A DNA stretch of 60,937 nucleotides from Pseudomonadota bacterium (GCA_023413605.1 JAEZPL010000722.1:1-60937), one strand, 5' to 3'. Shown: positions 27,403 to 36,452, numbered from the stretch's first letter. Made by a program: numbers and translations. The notes: generated by a model from the letters alone, not told the origin.

Positions 27403-28362
27403 TCAGGCATCGGGCTTTCTCTTCGTGGCGATCAGGTAAAGCGAGGATGCCTGATGAGGCAGGAACACCCTGCCGAACAGGGCGAAGCCGTCGTCCACCA
27501 GCTTGTACCGCCGGATCCGGCCATCGAGCGCCCAATCCGGGGGGCCCCAGCCCAGATGCTTGATTTCGGTTACATCAAGGCCGGACTTGAGCATCTTCGC
27601 CTCGATGATGCGTGCCGTGTAGAAGTGGACATGATCGGTCTGGCGCAACGTCTCGGGTGCGCGCCGATAAGCCCACTGCCACCACCAGGCGCCTTCGTTG
27701 GGCGTGCCGAGGATCGCCAACCCTCCCGGCTTCAGGATGCGGCGGATCGTTTGCAGGACGCCCAGGTCATCCGGAACATGCTCGATGACATGGTTGCAGA
27801 AGATGATGTCATAGCTGTCGGGCTGAACAGGGTAGCGCAGGATGTCAGCGAGAAAAAATTTTGCCGAAGGCAGCCGCCGCTCGGCCCTGGCCAGACGCAG
27901 CGGATTGTAATCGCTGCCGTGGATGTCCCGCCCGAAAGCGGACAGCCAGCGGAGATTGGTGCCGTCCCCACAGCCGAGGTCCAGCAGACGCTCCGCGCGC
28001 TCCAGGCCGAGGCGTTCGAGATGGCGCCGGATCACGCCCGTCACATAGAGCCGCCGCTTCTTCAGGTGATGGCGCCAGGGGCTGCTTTCCTCCGGATCCT
28101 GCTCGGCTGCGTACCAAGCTGGATTCTCCTTCTGCATCCGCTCGACCGAGGCGCAATGGTGTTCCGCATCGGGCACAAGGATCGGCATTCCGCCGATCCG
28201 GGGGAACAGCATTCCGCAGCCAAGGCATCGCAGGCCTTCAGCAAGGCTCTCCAATCCTCCGGCCCGGCAAGCAGGGCAGCACAGGACGGCCTCAAGGCCA
28301 TAGCCACTGTATGGCTTGTCCAATGATGCGAAGCTTTCGCCCCGTCCCGAATGGCTTTCCAT
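27403..28362 (-). CDS. methyltransferase with N-terminal zinc ribbon
   Basis: A 319-residue protein. Residues 29-49 have a CPAC...CLGC pattern (Cys29, 32, 46 and 49), a treble-clef-like zinc ribbon of the Trm112 type, followed by the class I methyltransferase core with LLDLGCGDGTNL at about 126-137, CNHVIEHVPDD and LKPGGLAILGTPN. The methyltransferase half resembles UbiE/Methyltransf_11 proteins. It sits ten bases after the 390-residue methyltransferase gene in the same direction. Substrate unknown. Confidence 0.82.
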   Translation of the reverse strand: MESHSGRGESFASLDKPYSGYGLEAVLCCPACRAGGLESLAEGLRCLGCGMLFPRIGGMPILVPDAEHHCASVERMQKENPAWYAAEQDPEESSPWRHHLKKRRLYVTGVIRRHLERLGLERAERLLDLGCGDGTNLRWLSAFGRDIHGSDYNPLRLARAERRLPSAKFFLADILRYPVQPDSYDIIFCNHVIEHVPDDLGVLQTIRRILKPGGLAILGTPNEGAWWWQWAYRRAPETLRQTDHVHFYTARIIEAKMLKSGLDVTEIKHLGWGPPDWALDGRIRRYKLVDDGFALFGRVFLPHQASSLYLIATKRKPDA

Positions 28363-28371
28363 GCGGCGTCC

Positions 28372-29544
28372 TCAGATACCCAGCCGGCGCCGCTGCTCGA
28401 CGACCAGCGGATTGGCGTTGATCACGTTTGTAAAGCCGGCTTTCACCAGATCCGCGGCGACGGCGCCGAACTGGGAAAGGCTGACGACGATGGGAGTGTC
28501 CTTGGGCAAGGTCCGGACTGCCTCTTCGAGGTTCAGGATGGGGAGGCCGTGCTTCTCTCCGGACTTGAACTTGTCAATAAGGCCGGCGACCGTTTGATTG
28601 GTCGCGTCCTCCAGCAAGGGCAGGAGCAAGTCTCCGCCCAGCCCCGCACCATAGATGTGCAGCGGCCGGCTTTCGGAAAGTTCGTCGAGCGAACGGATCT
28701 CCCGCACCGCCGGAGTCAAATCCCCTGGTTCGGGCCGGCGGGCAAACAGATACTCGCTGTTGGACTCCTCCGAGGCGAGACGACGCAGGCTGAAGCCCAG
28801 TTCGTCCTGACAGAGGCTCAGCACCTCACGCAGGGTGGAAAATTCCATAGGCCAGCCGCCCAGCCAGTCGCGCAGATCCACCATCATCGACATGCCCCGG
28901 CTCTGGCGATAGGAGCGTGCCATGCCAGGAACCTTCAGCATCCCGGACAGTGACCTACGGGCCATGACGAGCCAGATGTAGTCCAGCTCCATCCACCGCT
29001 TCTTCAGCCAGCCGCCGGCGTTGTAGGCCTGCTTGATGCGCAGCCAGTCCTCGGGCGTGGGCCGGATGTAGGCGTCGGCCGTATAAAGCGCGATGTACAG
29101 CAGGCCGTCGTCCGCCACCCGGTCACAGGCATGGCGCAAGGCCGTCCATTGCGCGCCGGTGTGGTGCAACACCCCCCAGGAATAGACTATGTCGGCCTTC
29201 GGCAGGCCGGCCATGAAATCGGCGTCCAGCACGGAGCCCTGGGTCACGGTCCAGTTCCTGGGCGTTCCGGCCCGGGCGTGCAGGGCTTGTGTCGCGGCCA
29301 CGGAATTCGGATCGTAGTCGAAGCTGATCACCCGCTCCGCTCCGGCCTGCCACATGCCGAGCGAATGGATGCCGCTGCCCGATCCGATGTCCAGGACGGT
29401 CTTTCCTCGCAAGTCGGGCAAGCGGAGAAAATCCAGAAGATGCTTTTGCGCAATGGTCACCCGCTCCTCACTGAAATGATGGTCGAGGAACCCCTGCCAG
29501 TTTTTTCCAAACGCAAAACGGTCCTGGGGATCGGCTACGGTCAT
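28372..29544 (-). CDS. methyltransferase with C-terminal Rossmann-like module
   Basis: A 390-residue protein: class I methyltransferase core with VLDIGSGSGIHSLGM at about 50-64 and DIVYSWGVLHHTG near 118-130, then a C-terminal module from about 283 with LHIYGAGLGGDLLLPLL, VAGLIDKF and TPIVVSLSQFG. That module is similar in plan to the N-terminal modules of the two glycosyltransferases nearby. ATG 29544 is preferred to TTG 29583 because GAGGA lies seven bases before it. Head of the 29544-19864 gene run. Confidence 0.83.
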   Translation of the reverse strand: MTVADPQDRFAFGKNWQGFLDHHFSEERVTIAQKHLLDFLRLPDLRGKTVLDIGSGSGIHSLGMWQAGAERVISFDYDPNSVAATQALHARAGTPRNWTVTQGSVLDADFMAGLPKADIVYSWGVLHHTGAQWTALRHACDRVADDGLLYIALYTADAYIRPTPEDWLRIKQAYNAGGWLKKRWMELDYIWLVMARRSLSGMLKVPGMARSYRQSRGMSMMVDLRDWLGGWPMEFSTLREVLSLCQDELGFSLRRLASEESNSEYLFARRPEPGDLTPAVREIRSLDELSESRPLHIYGAGLGGDLLLPLLEDATNQTVAGLIDKFKSGEKHGLPILNLEEAVRTLPKDTPIVVSLSQFGAVAADLVKAGFTNVINANPLVVEQRRRLGI

Positions 29545-29954
29545 TTCGTCGTCCTCGGTGCGAGTCGTTGCTAGGGCGGGCAATGCTGTGTCGTGGAGTG
29601 GCGGATACAGCCGGCAACGGAGCGTCGAAAAATGGACGTTGCCCCGTTTCGCCGGGTCCTTAAAGCTTGTTCAGGAGGTCGGAACCGAAACCATGGCCGA
29701 CGAGTTGGCCCCTCATTCAAGTCGATCTGTCCGCTGGTGCATCAGCCTGGGATACTCACGGGTCTATTAACCCTTTCGGTGAGGATGGAAGCAAGGGTCC
29801 CATTGAGGGGCAACAGCGATGACGGAAGCGTTCCAGGGAGGCGGCCGGAACTTGCCCGGAAAGGCAGCGGGGCTTCGCGCGAGAGGCTCGCCTTTCTGGC
29901 CGGAGCCGCAGTGCCAGTCCTGCCCGGTAGGCGCGCTGGGTGCCCATGTGACCA
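29545..29954. other. 410-base stretch upstream of the methyltransferase operon, no gene seen
   Basis: No open frame here has family features. It must hold the promoter of the minus-strand methyltransferase operon, but I see no pair of hexamers good enough to name. It ends at the left terminus of the IS3-family relic. Confidence 0.5.
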
Positions 29955-30453
29955 CTGAACCGCTCCGGGTTTCCGCTGGCCCTGCGGGCTCGGCTGGCGG
30001 GTGTCGCGCACCGCCCCCACGCCAAGTTCGTGCTGGACGCCTTGGAGCAGGCGCTTCACGACCGCCGGCCGGCCAAGGGCGGCGGCCTCATCCACCACTC
30101 CGACCGCAGGGCGCAATATGTCGCTATCAAGTACACCGAGCGTCTCACCGACGCCGGTGTCGAGCCCTCCGTGGGCAGCGTCGGCGACAGCGACGACAAC
30201 GCCTTGGCCGAGACGATCAACGGCCTCTACAAGACCGAGGTGATCCGGCACCGCGGCCCATGGCGCACCCTGGAAGCCGTCGAGTTCGCCACCTTGGAAT
30301 GGGTGGACTGGTTCAACCACCGGCGCTTGCTCGAACCCATCGGCAACATTCCACCCGCCGAGGCCGAAGCGCGCTACTATGCTCAAACCGAGGACATCGC
30401 CATGGCGGCGTGACTCAAGCCAAATGCCCTCCGGGAAGCCCGGCGCGGTTCAG
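29955..30453 (+). mobile_element. internally deleted IS3-family element (relic)
   Basis: Matching termini bound the element: CTGAACCGCTCCGGGTTTCC at 29955-29974 and, inverted, GGAAGCCCGGCGCGGTTCAG at 30434-30453, 18 of 20 positions alike. Inside is the last quarter of an IS3-family OrfB transposase. OrfA, the 5' part of OrfB and the first catalytic Asp are gone. No clear target-site duplication is seen. The element lies between the block of methyltransferases and the type I secretion genes. Confidence 0.8.
30003..30413 (+). pseudogene. IS3-family transposase OrfB, C-terminal fragment
   Basis: The frame encodes HAKFVLDALEQALHDRRP, then HHSDRRAQY with the second catalytic Asp, VEPSVGSVGDSDDNALAET with the catalytic Glu, and VDWFNHRRLLEPIGNIPP, ending at a normal OrfB C-terminus. 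Just upstream LGWRVSRT is readable in another frame, so a one-base shift in the run of C near 30014-30018 also disrupts it. The usual HSDRG glycine is Arg here. The fragment cannot be active. Confidence 0.85.
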
Positions 30454-30474
30454 TCGTTCTGGCGGTTTGGCCGC

Positions 30475-32184
30475 TTAACTCTCGCCGCCCACCGCCCGGG
30501 GCCAGCCGGCGGTCTCGCCGCCGGGCGTGTTGGACGGCTGGGCCGGCAACCGCTCCACCAGTGTTTTGGCCCGCCCGTCGCCAAGCGCCGCCGCCTGCTC
30601 CAGCCAGGCGCGGGCGCGGACAAAGTCCTTGTGGTCGCTCCAGTGGGCATGCAGCTCGCCAAGCGCGGTCATTGCCGCGGCTTCCTTCTGTTCGGCGGCG
30701 GTGGTCAGCCAGCGGAGCGCCTCGTCGATGTTCCGCTCCACGCCCAGGCCCTGCATGCAGAAGCGGCCGAGGTTGACCATGGCGCCGGCATGGCCCTGCT
30801 CGGCGGCCTTGCGCGACCAGAGGGCGGCGGCGGCATAGTCCTTGGGCACGCCGTCGCCGGAGGCGAGCATGGCGCCCAGGCGGAACTGGGCCTGCGCGCT
30901 GCCCTGCTCGGCCGCGCGCTGGTACCAGGTCAGTGCCCCGACAGGATCGCGCGGCACCCCGAGGCCAAGATTGTGCAGCATGCCGATGTTGTAGACCGCG
31001 TCGGTGTTGCCCTGCTCGGCCGCCCGCCGAAACCAGTCGAGCGCCCGGTCATAGTCGCGCGTCACCCCGCGCCCTTCGGCGTAGAGGGCGCCGATGCGCA
31101 ACTGCGCCTGCGGGTCGCCCTGGCCGGCCACCCGTTCCAGCCACTTGACCGCCTCAATCTCGTCGCGCGGCACGCCGGACCCGGTGAAATACATCTGGGC
31201 GATGATCTTCTGCGCCTCGCGGTGCCCGAGTTCGGCCGCCGCGCGGTACCAGGTTGCGGCGTCGAACAGGTTGGGCTGCAGTCCGGCGCCCCGGCTGTTC
31301 AGGTGGCCGAGCTGGACCATCGCCTCGGCGTCGCCCTGGACGGCCGCCTTGCGCAGCCAGGTTTCCGCCGCGTGCGGGTCGGCGGGCACGCCGAGGCCAC
31401 GCGTGTACATCAGGCCCAGGGCCCGTTGCGCGGCGCCGGCGCCGGCCTCGGCCGCGCGCCGGAACCAGGAGGCCGCTTCGGCGTGATCCTGCTCGACGCC
31501 CAACCCCGCGGCATACTGGGTGCCGAGATAATACCAGGCCATGACATTGTTCTGGGCGGCCGACTTGCGGAACCACGCGTGCGCCGCTTCGGGATCGGAC
31601 TTGCCGCCGTAGCCGCCGGCGAGCAGGGTGCCGAGGCCGAGTTGAGCCGCCGCGTTGCCCTGTTCGGCGGCGGTGCGGTACCAGCGCTCCGCCTCCGTAT
31701 AGTCCGGGGCGATGCCGAAGCCCGACGCGTACATGTAGCCGAGCATCGCCTGTGCCCCGACGACCCCCTGCTCCGCGGCGGCTCGTGCCCAGCGTGCCGC
31801 CTCCGCATAGTCCTGATCGATCGTCAGTCCCTTGGGGAAAAGGATTGACAGCGCCTCGTCGGTCGGGGTGACCCCGTTGGGCTGGCCGCAGCCGTAGTAA
31901 TAGATTTCCGCCAGCCGCGCCTGCGCTTCCCCGTATCCCTGCTCCGCCGCCTGGCGGTACCAGCCGACCGCGTCGACGGCGTTGCGCACCACGCCCTTGC
32001 CCTGGTCGTAGAGGCGGCCGATCTGGTACTGCGCGCCGGCGTGGCCCGCTTGGGCCGCGCTCAGCCACGCTTCCAGCGCCGTCTTGTAATCGCCGCGTTC
32101 ATAGGCCTTCAGGGCCCGAAGGTGATTGTCTTCCGGCGAGGCCGATCCGAACAGCCGCCCGGCGGCCTTGATGAGCTTGCGCAT
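30475..32184 (-). CDS. Sel1-repeat (TPR-like) protein
   Basis: A 569-residue protein built from about 13 Sel1 repeats of 36 residues, each of the form A-x2-x-LG-x-x-Y-x-x-G-x-GV...A-x-x-W-x-x-x-AAEQG; for example AQYQIGRLYDQGKGV and ALDWFRRAAEQGNTD. No signal peptide or membrane segment is visible. Sel1 proteins usually act as scaffolds in signalling or export. It lies 53 bases downstream of the HlyD gene, so it probably shares the secretion transcript and may assist or regulate it (inference). Confidence 0.88.
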   Translation of the reverse strand: MRKLIKAAGRLFGSASPEDNHLRALKAYERGDYKTALEAWLSAAQAGHAGAQYQIGRLYDQGKGVVRNAVDAVGWYRQAAEQGYGEAQARLAEIYYYGCGQPNGVTPTDEALSILFPKGLTIDQDYAEAARWARAAAEQGVVGAQAMLGYMYASGFGIAPDYTEAERWYRTAAEQGNAAAQLGLGTLLAGGYGGKSDPEAAHAWFRKSAAQNNVMAWYYLGTQYAAGLGVEQDHAEAASWFRRAAEAGAGAAQRALGLMYTRGLGVPADPHAAETWLRKAAVQGDAEAMVQLGHLNSRGAGLQPNLFDAATWYRAAAELGHREAQKIIAQMYFTGSGVPRDEIEAVKWLERVAGQGDPQAQLRIGALYAEGRGVTRDYDRALDWFRRAAEQGNTDAVYNIGMLHNLGLGVPRDPVGALTWYQRAAEQGSAQAQFRLGAMLASGDGVPKDYAAAALWSRKAAEQGHAGAMVNLGRFCMQGLGVERNIDEALRWLTTAAEQKEAAAMTALGELHAHWSDHKDFVRARAWLEQAAALGDGRAKTLVERLPAQPSNTPGGETAGWPRAVGGES

Positions 32185-32237
32185 CGGCCTTACACACCCT
32201 TTCCTTTGCTGCGGACCCTTTCCCGACGGGGACTCGC

Positions 32238-33596
32238 TTACGGTTCGCGCATGCCTTCAGAACCGTTCTTCAAGGCGCCTTCGACAAGGTACGCCATGAT
32301 GGTCCGCTTCCCAACGATGATGTCAGCCACCAGGGGCATGCCTGGAACCAGCCGGAAATCCTCCGGCACATCACGAAGATTGATCTCGGTCAGCTCGATC
32401 CGCGTGCGGAAGAAGGGACGCTGGACCTGGCTCTGGTCTTCCCGGCGGGTGAAGGAGTCCTCGCTGATCGACTTCACGATGCCCTTGGCCATGCCGTGCT
32501 CGACGTAGCGATACGCTTCGAGCTTGACCTGCACCTCATCGCCGACCTTCACGAAGCCCTGGTCCATACCGGCGATTTCCGCCTCAACCTCCAGAGGAGC
32601 GTTGAGCGGCATCAGAGTATAGATCGGCTGGGCCTGCTCGACCACGGACCCGACGGAGTACTTCCCGACCTCCAGAACCACGGCGTCCTCGATCGCGCGC
32701 AGCTCGACCAGATCGCGGCGCTTCTGGGCCTTGGCCAACTCCTCGCGGACGCGTTCCAGGTCGACCTGGCGGCTTGAAAGATCGGTCAGCAGGGTGCTGC
32801 GCCATTGCTGGATGTAGACCTCGCGCTCGGCGCGCAGGGCTTCCAGGTCGTGCGAGGAGGTGCGGATGGTGTTCTCGCTGAGGCTGAGATTCCGTTCCGT
32901 CTCCACGCGGGTGTCGCTGGCGATCAGCGAGTTCAGGCGGCTGCCGGTCTGGTTCCTTTCCAGCGTCCGGCGCATCGTCTCGATCTCGCCGACGATCTTC
33001 AGGCGGGAGCGGTAATGCTCGGCGTCCGCCTGGTTTCTCTTGATCGTCGCCTGCAGGGTGGCCATGCGCTGGTCGAAGTTGGCCAGCTTGGCCGTGTATT
33101 CCGCCTGCCGGTAGCGCCAGATCGACTCTTCCAGCTGCATGTCCGGATCGTCGCCGGCGGCCATGAAGGGCTGGCTCTTGGCCTCGGCGTTCATGCGGGC
33201 GATCTCGGCCATCAGCTTGGACGACTGCCGTTCGAGCTGGGCAACGTCGGCCGCCGAGAAGGTCGGATCCAGCGTCGCCAGGACCTGTCCGCGCCGCACG
33301 GTCTGGCCCGCGCGGGCGTTCAGGCTGCGGATGATCGAGATTTCCAGCGGCTGCACGACGATGGTCGGCGATTGGGACACGACGCGCCCCTGCGCGCTGA
33401 CCACGCGGTCGAGCTTCAGCACCGACGCCAGGACGATGAACAGCACCACCATCCCGGCGAGCGCCCAGACGACCGCCCGTGCGGCGACGGGTTCCGGCTG
33501 ACCGGTGATCTCGTCGGTTTCGCCCTGGAAGTCGTTGATCGCCTGTTCGGCGGCGCTGTCAGGTGTTTGCGGCCGGCGTAAGAGGAGCGCGGTCAT
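32238..33596 (-). CDS. HlyD-family type I secretion membrane-fusion protein
   Basis: A 452-residue periplasmic adaptor: short cytoplasmic N-terminus, one membrane helix at about 41-62 (VVWALAGMVVLFIVLASVL), lipoyl-type strands RVVSQSPTIVVQPLEIS and TVRRGQVLATLDP, a long coiled coil over about 115-290, and the C-terminal beta barrel with VKLEAYRYVEHG and RLVPGMPLVADI. It links the ABC exporter to an outer-membrane TolC-type channel, which is not in the window. ATG 33596 overlaps the ABC gene by 38 bases. Confidence 0.93.
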   Translation of the reverse strand: MTALLLRRPQTPDSAAEQAINDFQGETDEITGQPEPVAARAVVWALAGMVVLFIVLASVLKLDRVVSAQGRVVSQSPTIVVQPLEISIIRSLNARAGQTVRRGQVLATLDPTFSAADVAQLERQSSKLMAEIARMNAEAKSQPFMAAGDDPDMQLEESIWRYRQAEYTAKLANFDQRMATLQATIKRNQADAEHYRSRLKIVGEIETMRRTLERNQTGSRLNSLIASDTRVETERNLSLSENTIRTSSHDLEALRAEREVYIQQWRSTLLTDLSSRQVDLERVREELAKAQKRRDLVELRAIEDAVVLEVGKYSVGSVVEQAQPIYTLMPLNAPLEVEAEIAGMDQGFVKVGDEVQVKLEAYRYVEHGMAKGIVKSISEDSFTRREDQSQVQRPFFRTRIELTEINLRDVPEDFRLVPGMPLVADIIVGKRTIMAYLVEGALKNGSEGMREP

Positions 33597-35799
33597 GAGA
33601 GGGGCTTCCCGGGGAAAGGTGGCGGTTCTGCTGGAACCAGAGATGCCGGTAGACGTCGCAGCGTTGGAGCAGTTCGTCGTGCTTGCCCATGTCGTAGAGC
33701 TTGCCGCGCTCCAGCACCATGATCTGGTCGCAGTTGACCAGAGAGGCGAGGCGGTGGGAGATGACAATCATCGTCCGGCCCTGCGCGATGCGCGTCAGGT
33801 TGTTGTTGATGATCGCCTCGCTGTCGGGATCGAGCGCACTGGTCGCTTCGTCCAGGATGAGGATGCTCGGATCGACGAGCAGGGCGCGGGCGATGGCAAG
33901 GCGCTGACGCTGGCCGCCCGACAGGTTGGCGGAGCCTTCCTCGATCACCGTCTCGTAGCCGCGCGGCAGCCGCTCGATGAATTCCTCGGCACCGGCAAGC
34001 CGGGCCGCCCGCATCACCTCTTCGAGCGAGGCGCTGCGGTTGGCCGCCATGATGTTCTCGCGGATGGTGCCGTTGAACAGGAAGTTGTCCTGAAGCACCA
34101 CGCCCAGGTTGGAGCGCAGATGGTTCAGATCGATCTCGCGCAGGTCGACGCCATCGATCTTGATGAGGCCTTCGTAATTCTGGTGCAGGCCCTGCAGCAC
34201 GCGGGTGACGGTGGTCTTGCCCGAACCGGACCGTCCCATGATGCCGATGACCTGCCCGGCCTTGATGGAGAAGGAAATGTCGTCGAGCGCCGGGCTCTGC
34301 GCGCCGGGGTAGCGGAACTTGAGTTCGGAGAAGGAGATGTCGCCCTTGATGACCGGGCGCACGCCCTGGCGGCCAAGCCCCTGCTCGGGCGCTTGGTTGA
34401 CCACCGACGCCACCTGGCCGACGGCGCCGCGGGCTTCCTGGAACTGCTGCATCATGCTGGCGATCTGGACGAAAGGCTGCGTCGCACGGCTCGCGATCAT
34501 GCTGAAGGCGACCAGCGTGCCGCCGTAGACCGACGCCCCTTCGCCGATGGCGAGATAGGCGCCGACGCCCAGCGTCCCGGCGTAGATCGCTTTTTCCAAC
34601 GGCTGCAGGATGGTCTGCGGCTGGTTCGCCAGATGCTGCATGGCGGTGTTGGCGCGCACAGCGTCGGCCACGCGCACGTCCCAATCGTGCCGCTTGCGCC
34701 CTTCGAGCGCCAGCGACTTGACCGTGCGGGCGCCGTGCAGGACTTCGATCAGGAACGAGCCTTTGCGCTGCTCCGCCTGGACGACCTTCTGGTAGGCGCG
34801 GGCCAATGGGCCGATGTAGAGAGCGACCACCAGGAACATGAGCGCCGCCACGCCCAGCACCATGAAGGTGAGCGGCACGCTCATGATGAACATCGCCGGG
34901 ATCAGCACGAGGAGCGTCATGGAGTCGAGCAGCGTCCCGAACAGCTGCCCGGTCAGGAAATTGCGGATGCGCCAGACTTCGTTGAGCTTGTAGGAGATCA
35001 CGCCGGTCGGCGTGCGCTCGAAGAAGTCGATCGGCAGCGCGATCATGCGGTCAAAGATGTAGGTGCTGATGCGGGCGTCCACCTTGGCCGTGCCGACCGC
35101 CACCAGATAGCGGCGCAGATAGCCGAACAGGGTGTCGAACACCAGCAGGAAGCCGATGACCACGACCAGCACGTACAGCGTGGACAGGCGCTGATGGACG
35201 AGCACCCGGTCCAGGATGACCATGAAGACCAGCGGCGGAATCAGGGCGAACAGGCTGAGGATGAGGGCGGAAATGCCGACGTCGCGGAAAATCCGCTTCT
35301 CGCGCAGGATCTGCCCCGCCAGCCAGGCGAAGCCGAAGGGCCGCTCATCGTCGCTGATCCGGTAGCGCCGCTTGACGAAGATCGCCTCGCCGTCCCACAC
35401 AGAGGCAAGGCGCACTTCGTCCACGGCGATGCAGGCCTGGTTCGCGCTCAGCGGATCCTGCAGCATCGCGGCCGGCGTGCCGCCGTCCTGGCGGAAGGCG
35501 ACCAGCACCATCGTGCTGCCGTCGCGCAGGCGGAGCAGAAGCGGCAACGCCTTGCCCAGGCGCGACAGATGCTTCCATTGAAGCTTCGCGGAACGGACGG
35601 TCAGCCCGTTGTCCCCGGCGATCTTCAGCAGTTGCCGCGTGGGCGGCTCGCCGCTGTCGATGCTGTAGTCGCGCTGGAGCTGCTCGACCGAAAGATGCAG
35701 CCCATGATGGCGCGCCACGATGGCAAGCGCGTGCAGGCTGGTGGTCCGAGCCGTTTCCGTGGAAGCGGCTGGAGGATCGTTGGCAGTCGTGCTCTGCAT
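33559..35799 (-). CDS. type I secretion ABC exporter with C39-like domain
   Basis: A 746-residue half-transporter: N-terminal C39-peptidase-like domain (residues 15-140), membrane domain with about six helices (about 150-430), and an ATPase domain with GRSGSGKTT near 522, LSGGQRQRLAIARALL near 622 and ILILDEATSALD near 646. In the C39-like domain the catalytic Cys is replaced (TTSLHALAIVARHHG), as in non-cleaving CLD domains of RTX exporters, so it should recognise but not cut its substrate. ATG 35799 follows AGGGG; a GTG at 35832 is less likely. No RTX-type substrate is in the window. Confidence 0.92.
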   Translation of the reverse strand: MQSTTANDPPAASTETARTTSLHALAIVARHHGLHLSVEQLQRDYSIDSGEPPTRQLLKIAGDNGLTVRSAKLQWKHLSRLGKALPLLLRLRDGSTMVLVAFRQDGGTPAAMLQDPLSANQACIAVDEVRLASVWDGEAIFVKRRYRISDDERPFGFAWLAGQILREKRIFRDVGISALILSLFALIPPLVFMVILDRVLVHQRLSTLYVLVVVIGFLLVFDTLFGYLRRYLVAVGTAKVDARISTYIFDRMIALPIDFFERTPTGVISYKLNEVWRIRNFLTGQLFGTLLDSMTLLVLIPAMFIMSVPLTFMVLGVAALMFLVVALYIGPLARAYQKVVQAEQRKGSFLIEVLHGARTVKSLALEGRKRHDWDVRVADAVRANTAMQHLANQPQTILQPLEKAIYAGTLGVGAYLAIGEGASVYGGTLVAFSMIASRATQPFVQIASMMQQFQEARGAVGQVASVVNQAPEQGLGRQGVRPVIKGDISFSELKFRYPGAQSPALDDISFSIKAGQVIGIMGRSGSGKTTVTRVLQGLHQNYEGLIKIDGVDLREIDLNHLRSNLGVVLQDNFLFNGTIRENIMAANRSASLEEVMRAARLAGAEEFIERLPRGYETVIEEGSANLSGGQRQRLAIARALLVDPSILILDEATSALDPDSEAIINNNLTRIAQGRTMIVISHRLASLVNCDQIMVLERGKLYDMGKHDELLQRCDVYRHLWFQQNRHLSPGSPSHDRAPLTPAANT

Positions 35800-35959
35800 C
35801 TGGCCCCTGTGCGTCTGGCCCCTGTATCCCACGACCTGTGCGGTCGGGTCGCTGTGCCGGTTGGCTTATCCGATCGCGCGACTGTACTGTACCACCCTCA
35901 TCGAATACAAGCATTGCACTCGGAGCGCTCAATTCGGGCGAAGCCGTCGGGAGCAAGGT

Positions 35960-36213
35960 ATGAAGGTTTCGGTTATAACCATTTGCAGAAATATGTGTGA
36001 CAGCATAGGACTATCCCCGACAGTGTTTCGCGTCGGACACATTCAAATGTCGAACACATCGCCATTGATGGCGCCTTAACCAAAGAAACGTTCGACATTC
36101 TGGAACGTCGGCGCAAGCGCATCGCCCTGCTCGTCTCCGGGTGGGCCGGCGGCATTCCCGAAACGATGAACAAGAGCCCCGCCCACGCCGTCGGCGACCG
36201 CATCCATTTCTGA
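35960..36213 (+). pseudogene. glycosyltransferase family 2, decayed N-terminal fragment
   Basis: Starting at ATG 35960 the frame reads MKVSVITICRN, the standard opening of GT2 enzymes. After a frame change near 36005-36020 the next frame reads THSNVEHIAIDGALTKETFD, then ILERRRKRIALLVSG, IPETMNKSPAHAVGDRIHF and a stop. This follows the GT2 pattern of VEHIVIDG-S-TDGT, GIYDAMNKGI and ATGDVI-LN-DD, but the DXD region is lost. A further short piece (LPHQGAFAGR) downstream may be another remnant. Not functional. Confidence 0.7.
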
Positions 36214-36314
36214 TCTGCGGCTGTTTGCCGCATCAAGGAGCCTTCGCCGGTCGATGTCCGAAGGCACCGGATCGTTCGTTGCCAGGACGGCTTCGCCAGG
36301 GAGCTTCCCCTCCG

Positions 36315-36362
36315 CCCACCTGGATGCCCACTTGGACGCTCACTTGGACGCCCACCTGGGCG
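36315..36362. repeat. 12-bp tandem repeat, four copies
   Basis: Four imperfect copies of CCCACYTGGAYG stand head to tail at 36315, 36327, 36339 and 36351. They lie in a 56-codon open frame (36254-36424, plus) that would read as HLDA repeats, but no start signal or family supports that frame. The repeat is just downstream of the GT2 relic. Confidence 0.85.
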
Positions 36363-36452
36363 ACGCCGCGCTGAGGCACCGCTTGGCCTTTGGCGGCGGA
36401 GCGCCTCATACGGTCGGCGGATGACCACGTCCCGTGCCCGCCGACCGTCAAA

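Noticed and set aside
29742..30386. Minus-strand frame of 214 codons across the IS3 relic
   Set aside because: It is the complement of the transposase fragment and its flanks.
33505..36000. Plus-strand open frame of 831 codons opposite the type I secretion ABC gene
   Set aside because: Rich in Asp, His, Arg and Gln as expected for the complement of a real gene; the minus strand carries the full ABC exporter motifs.
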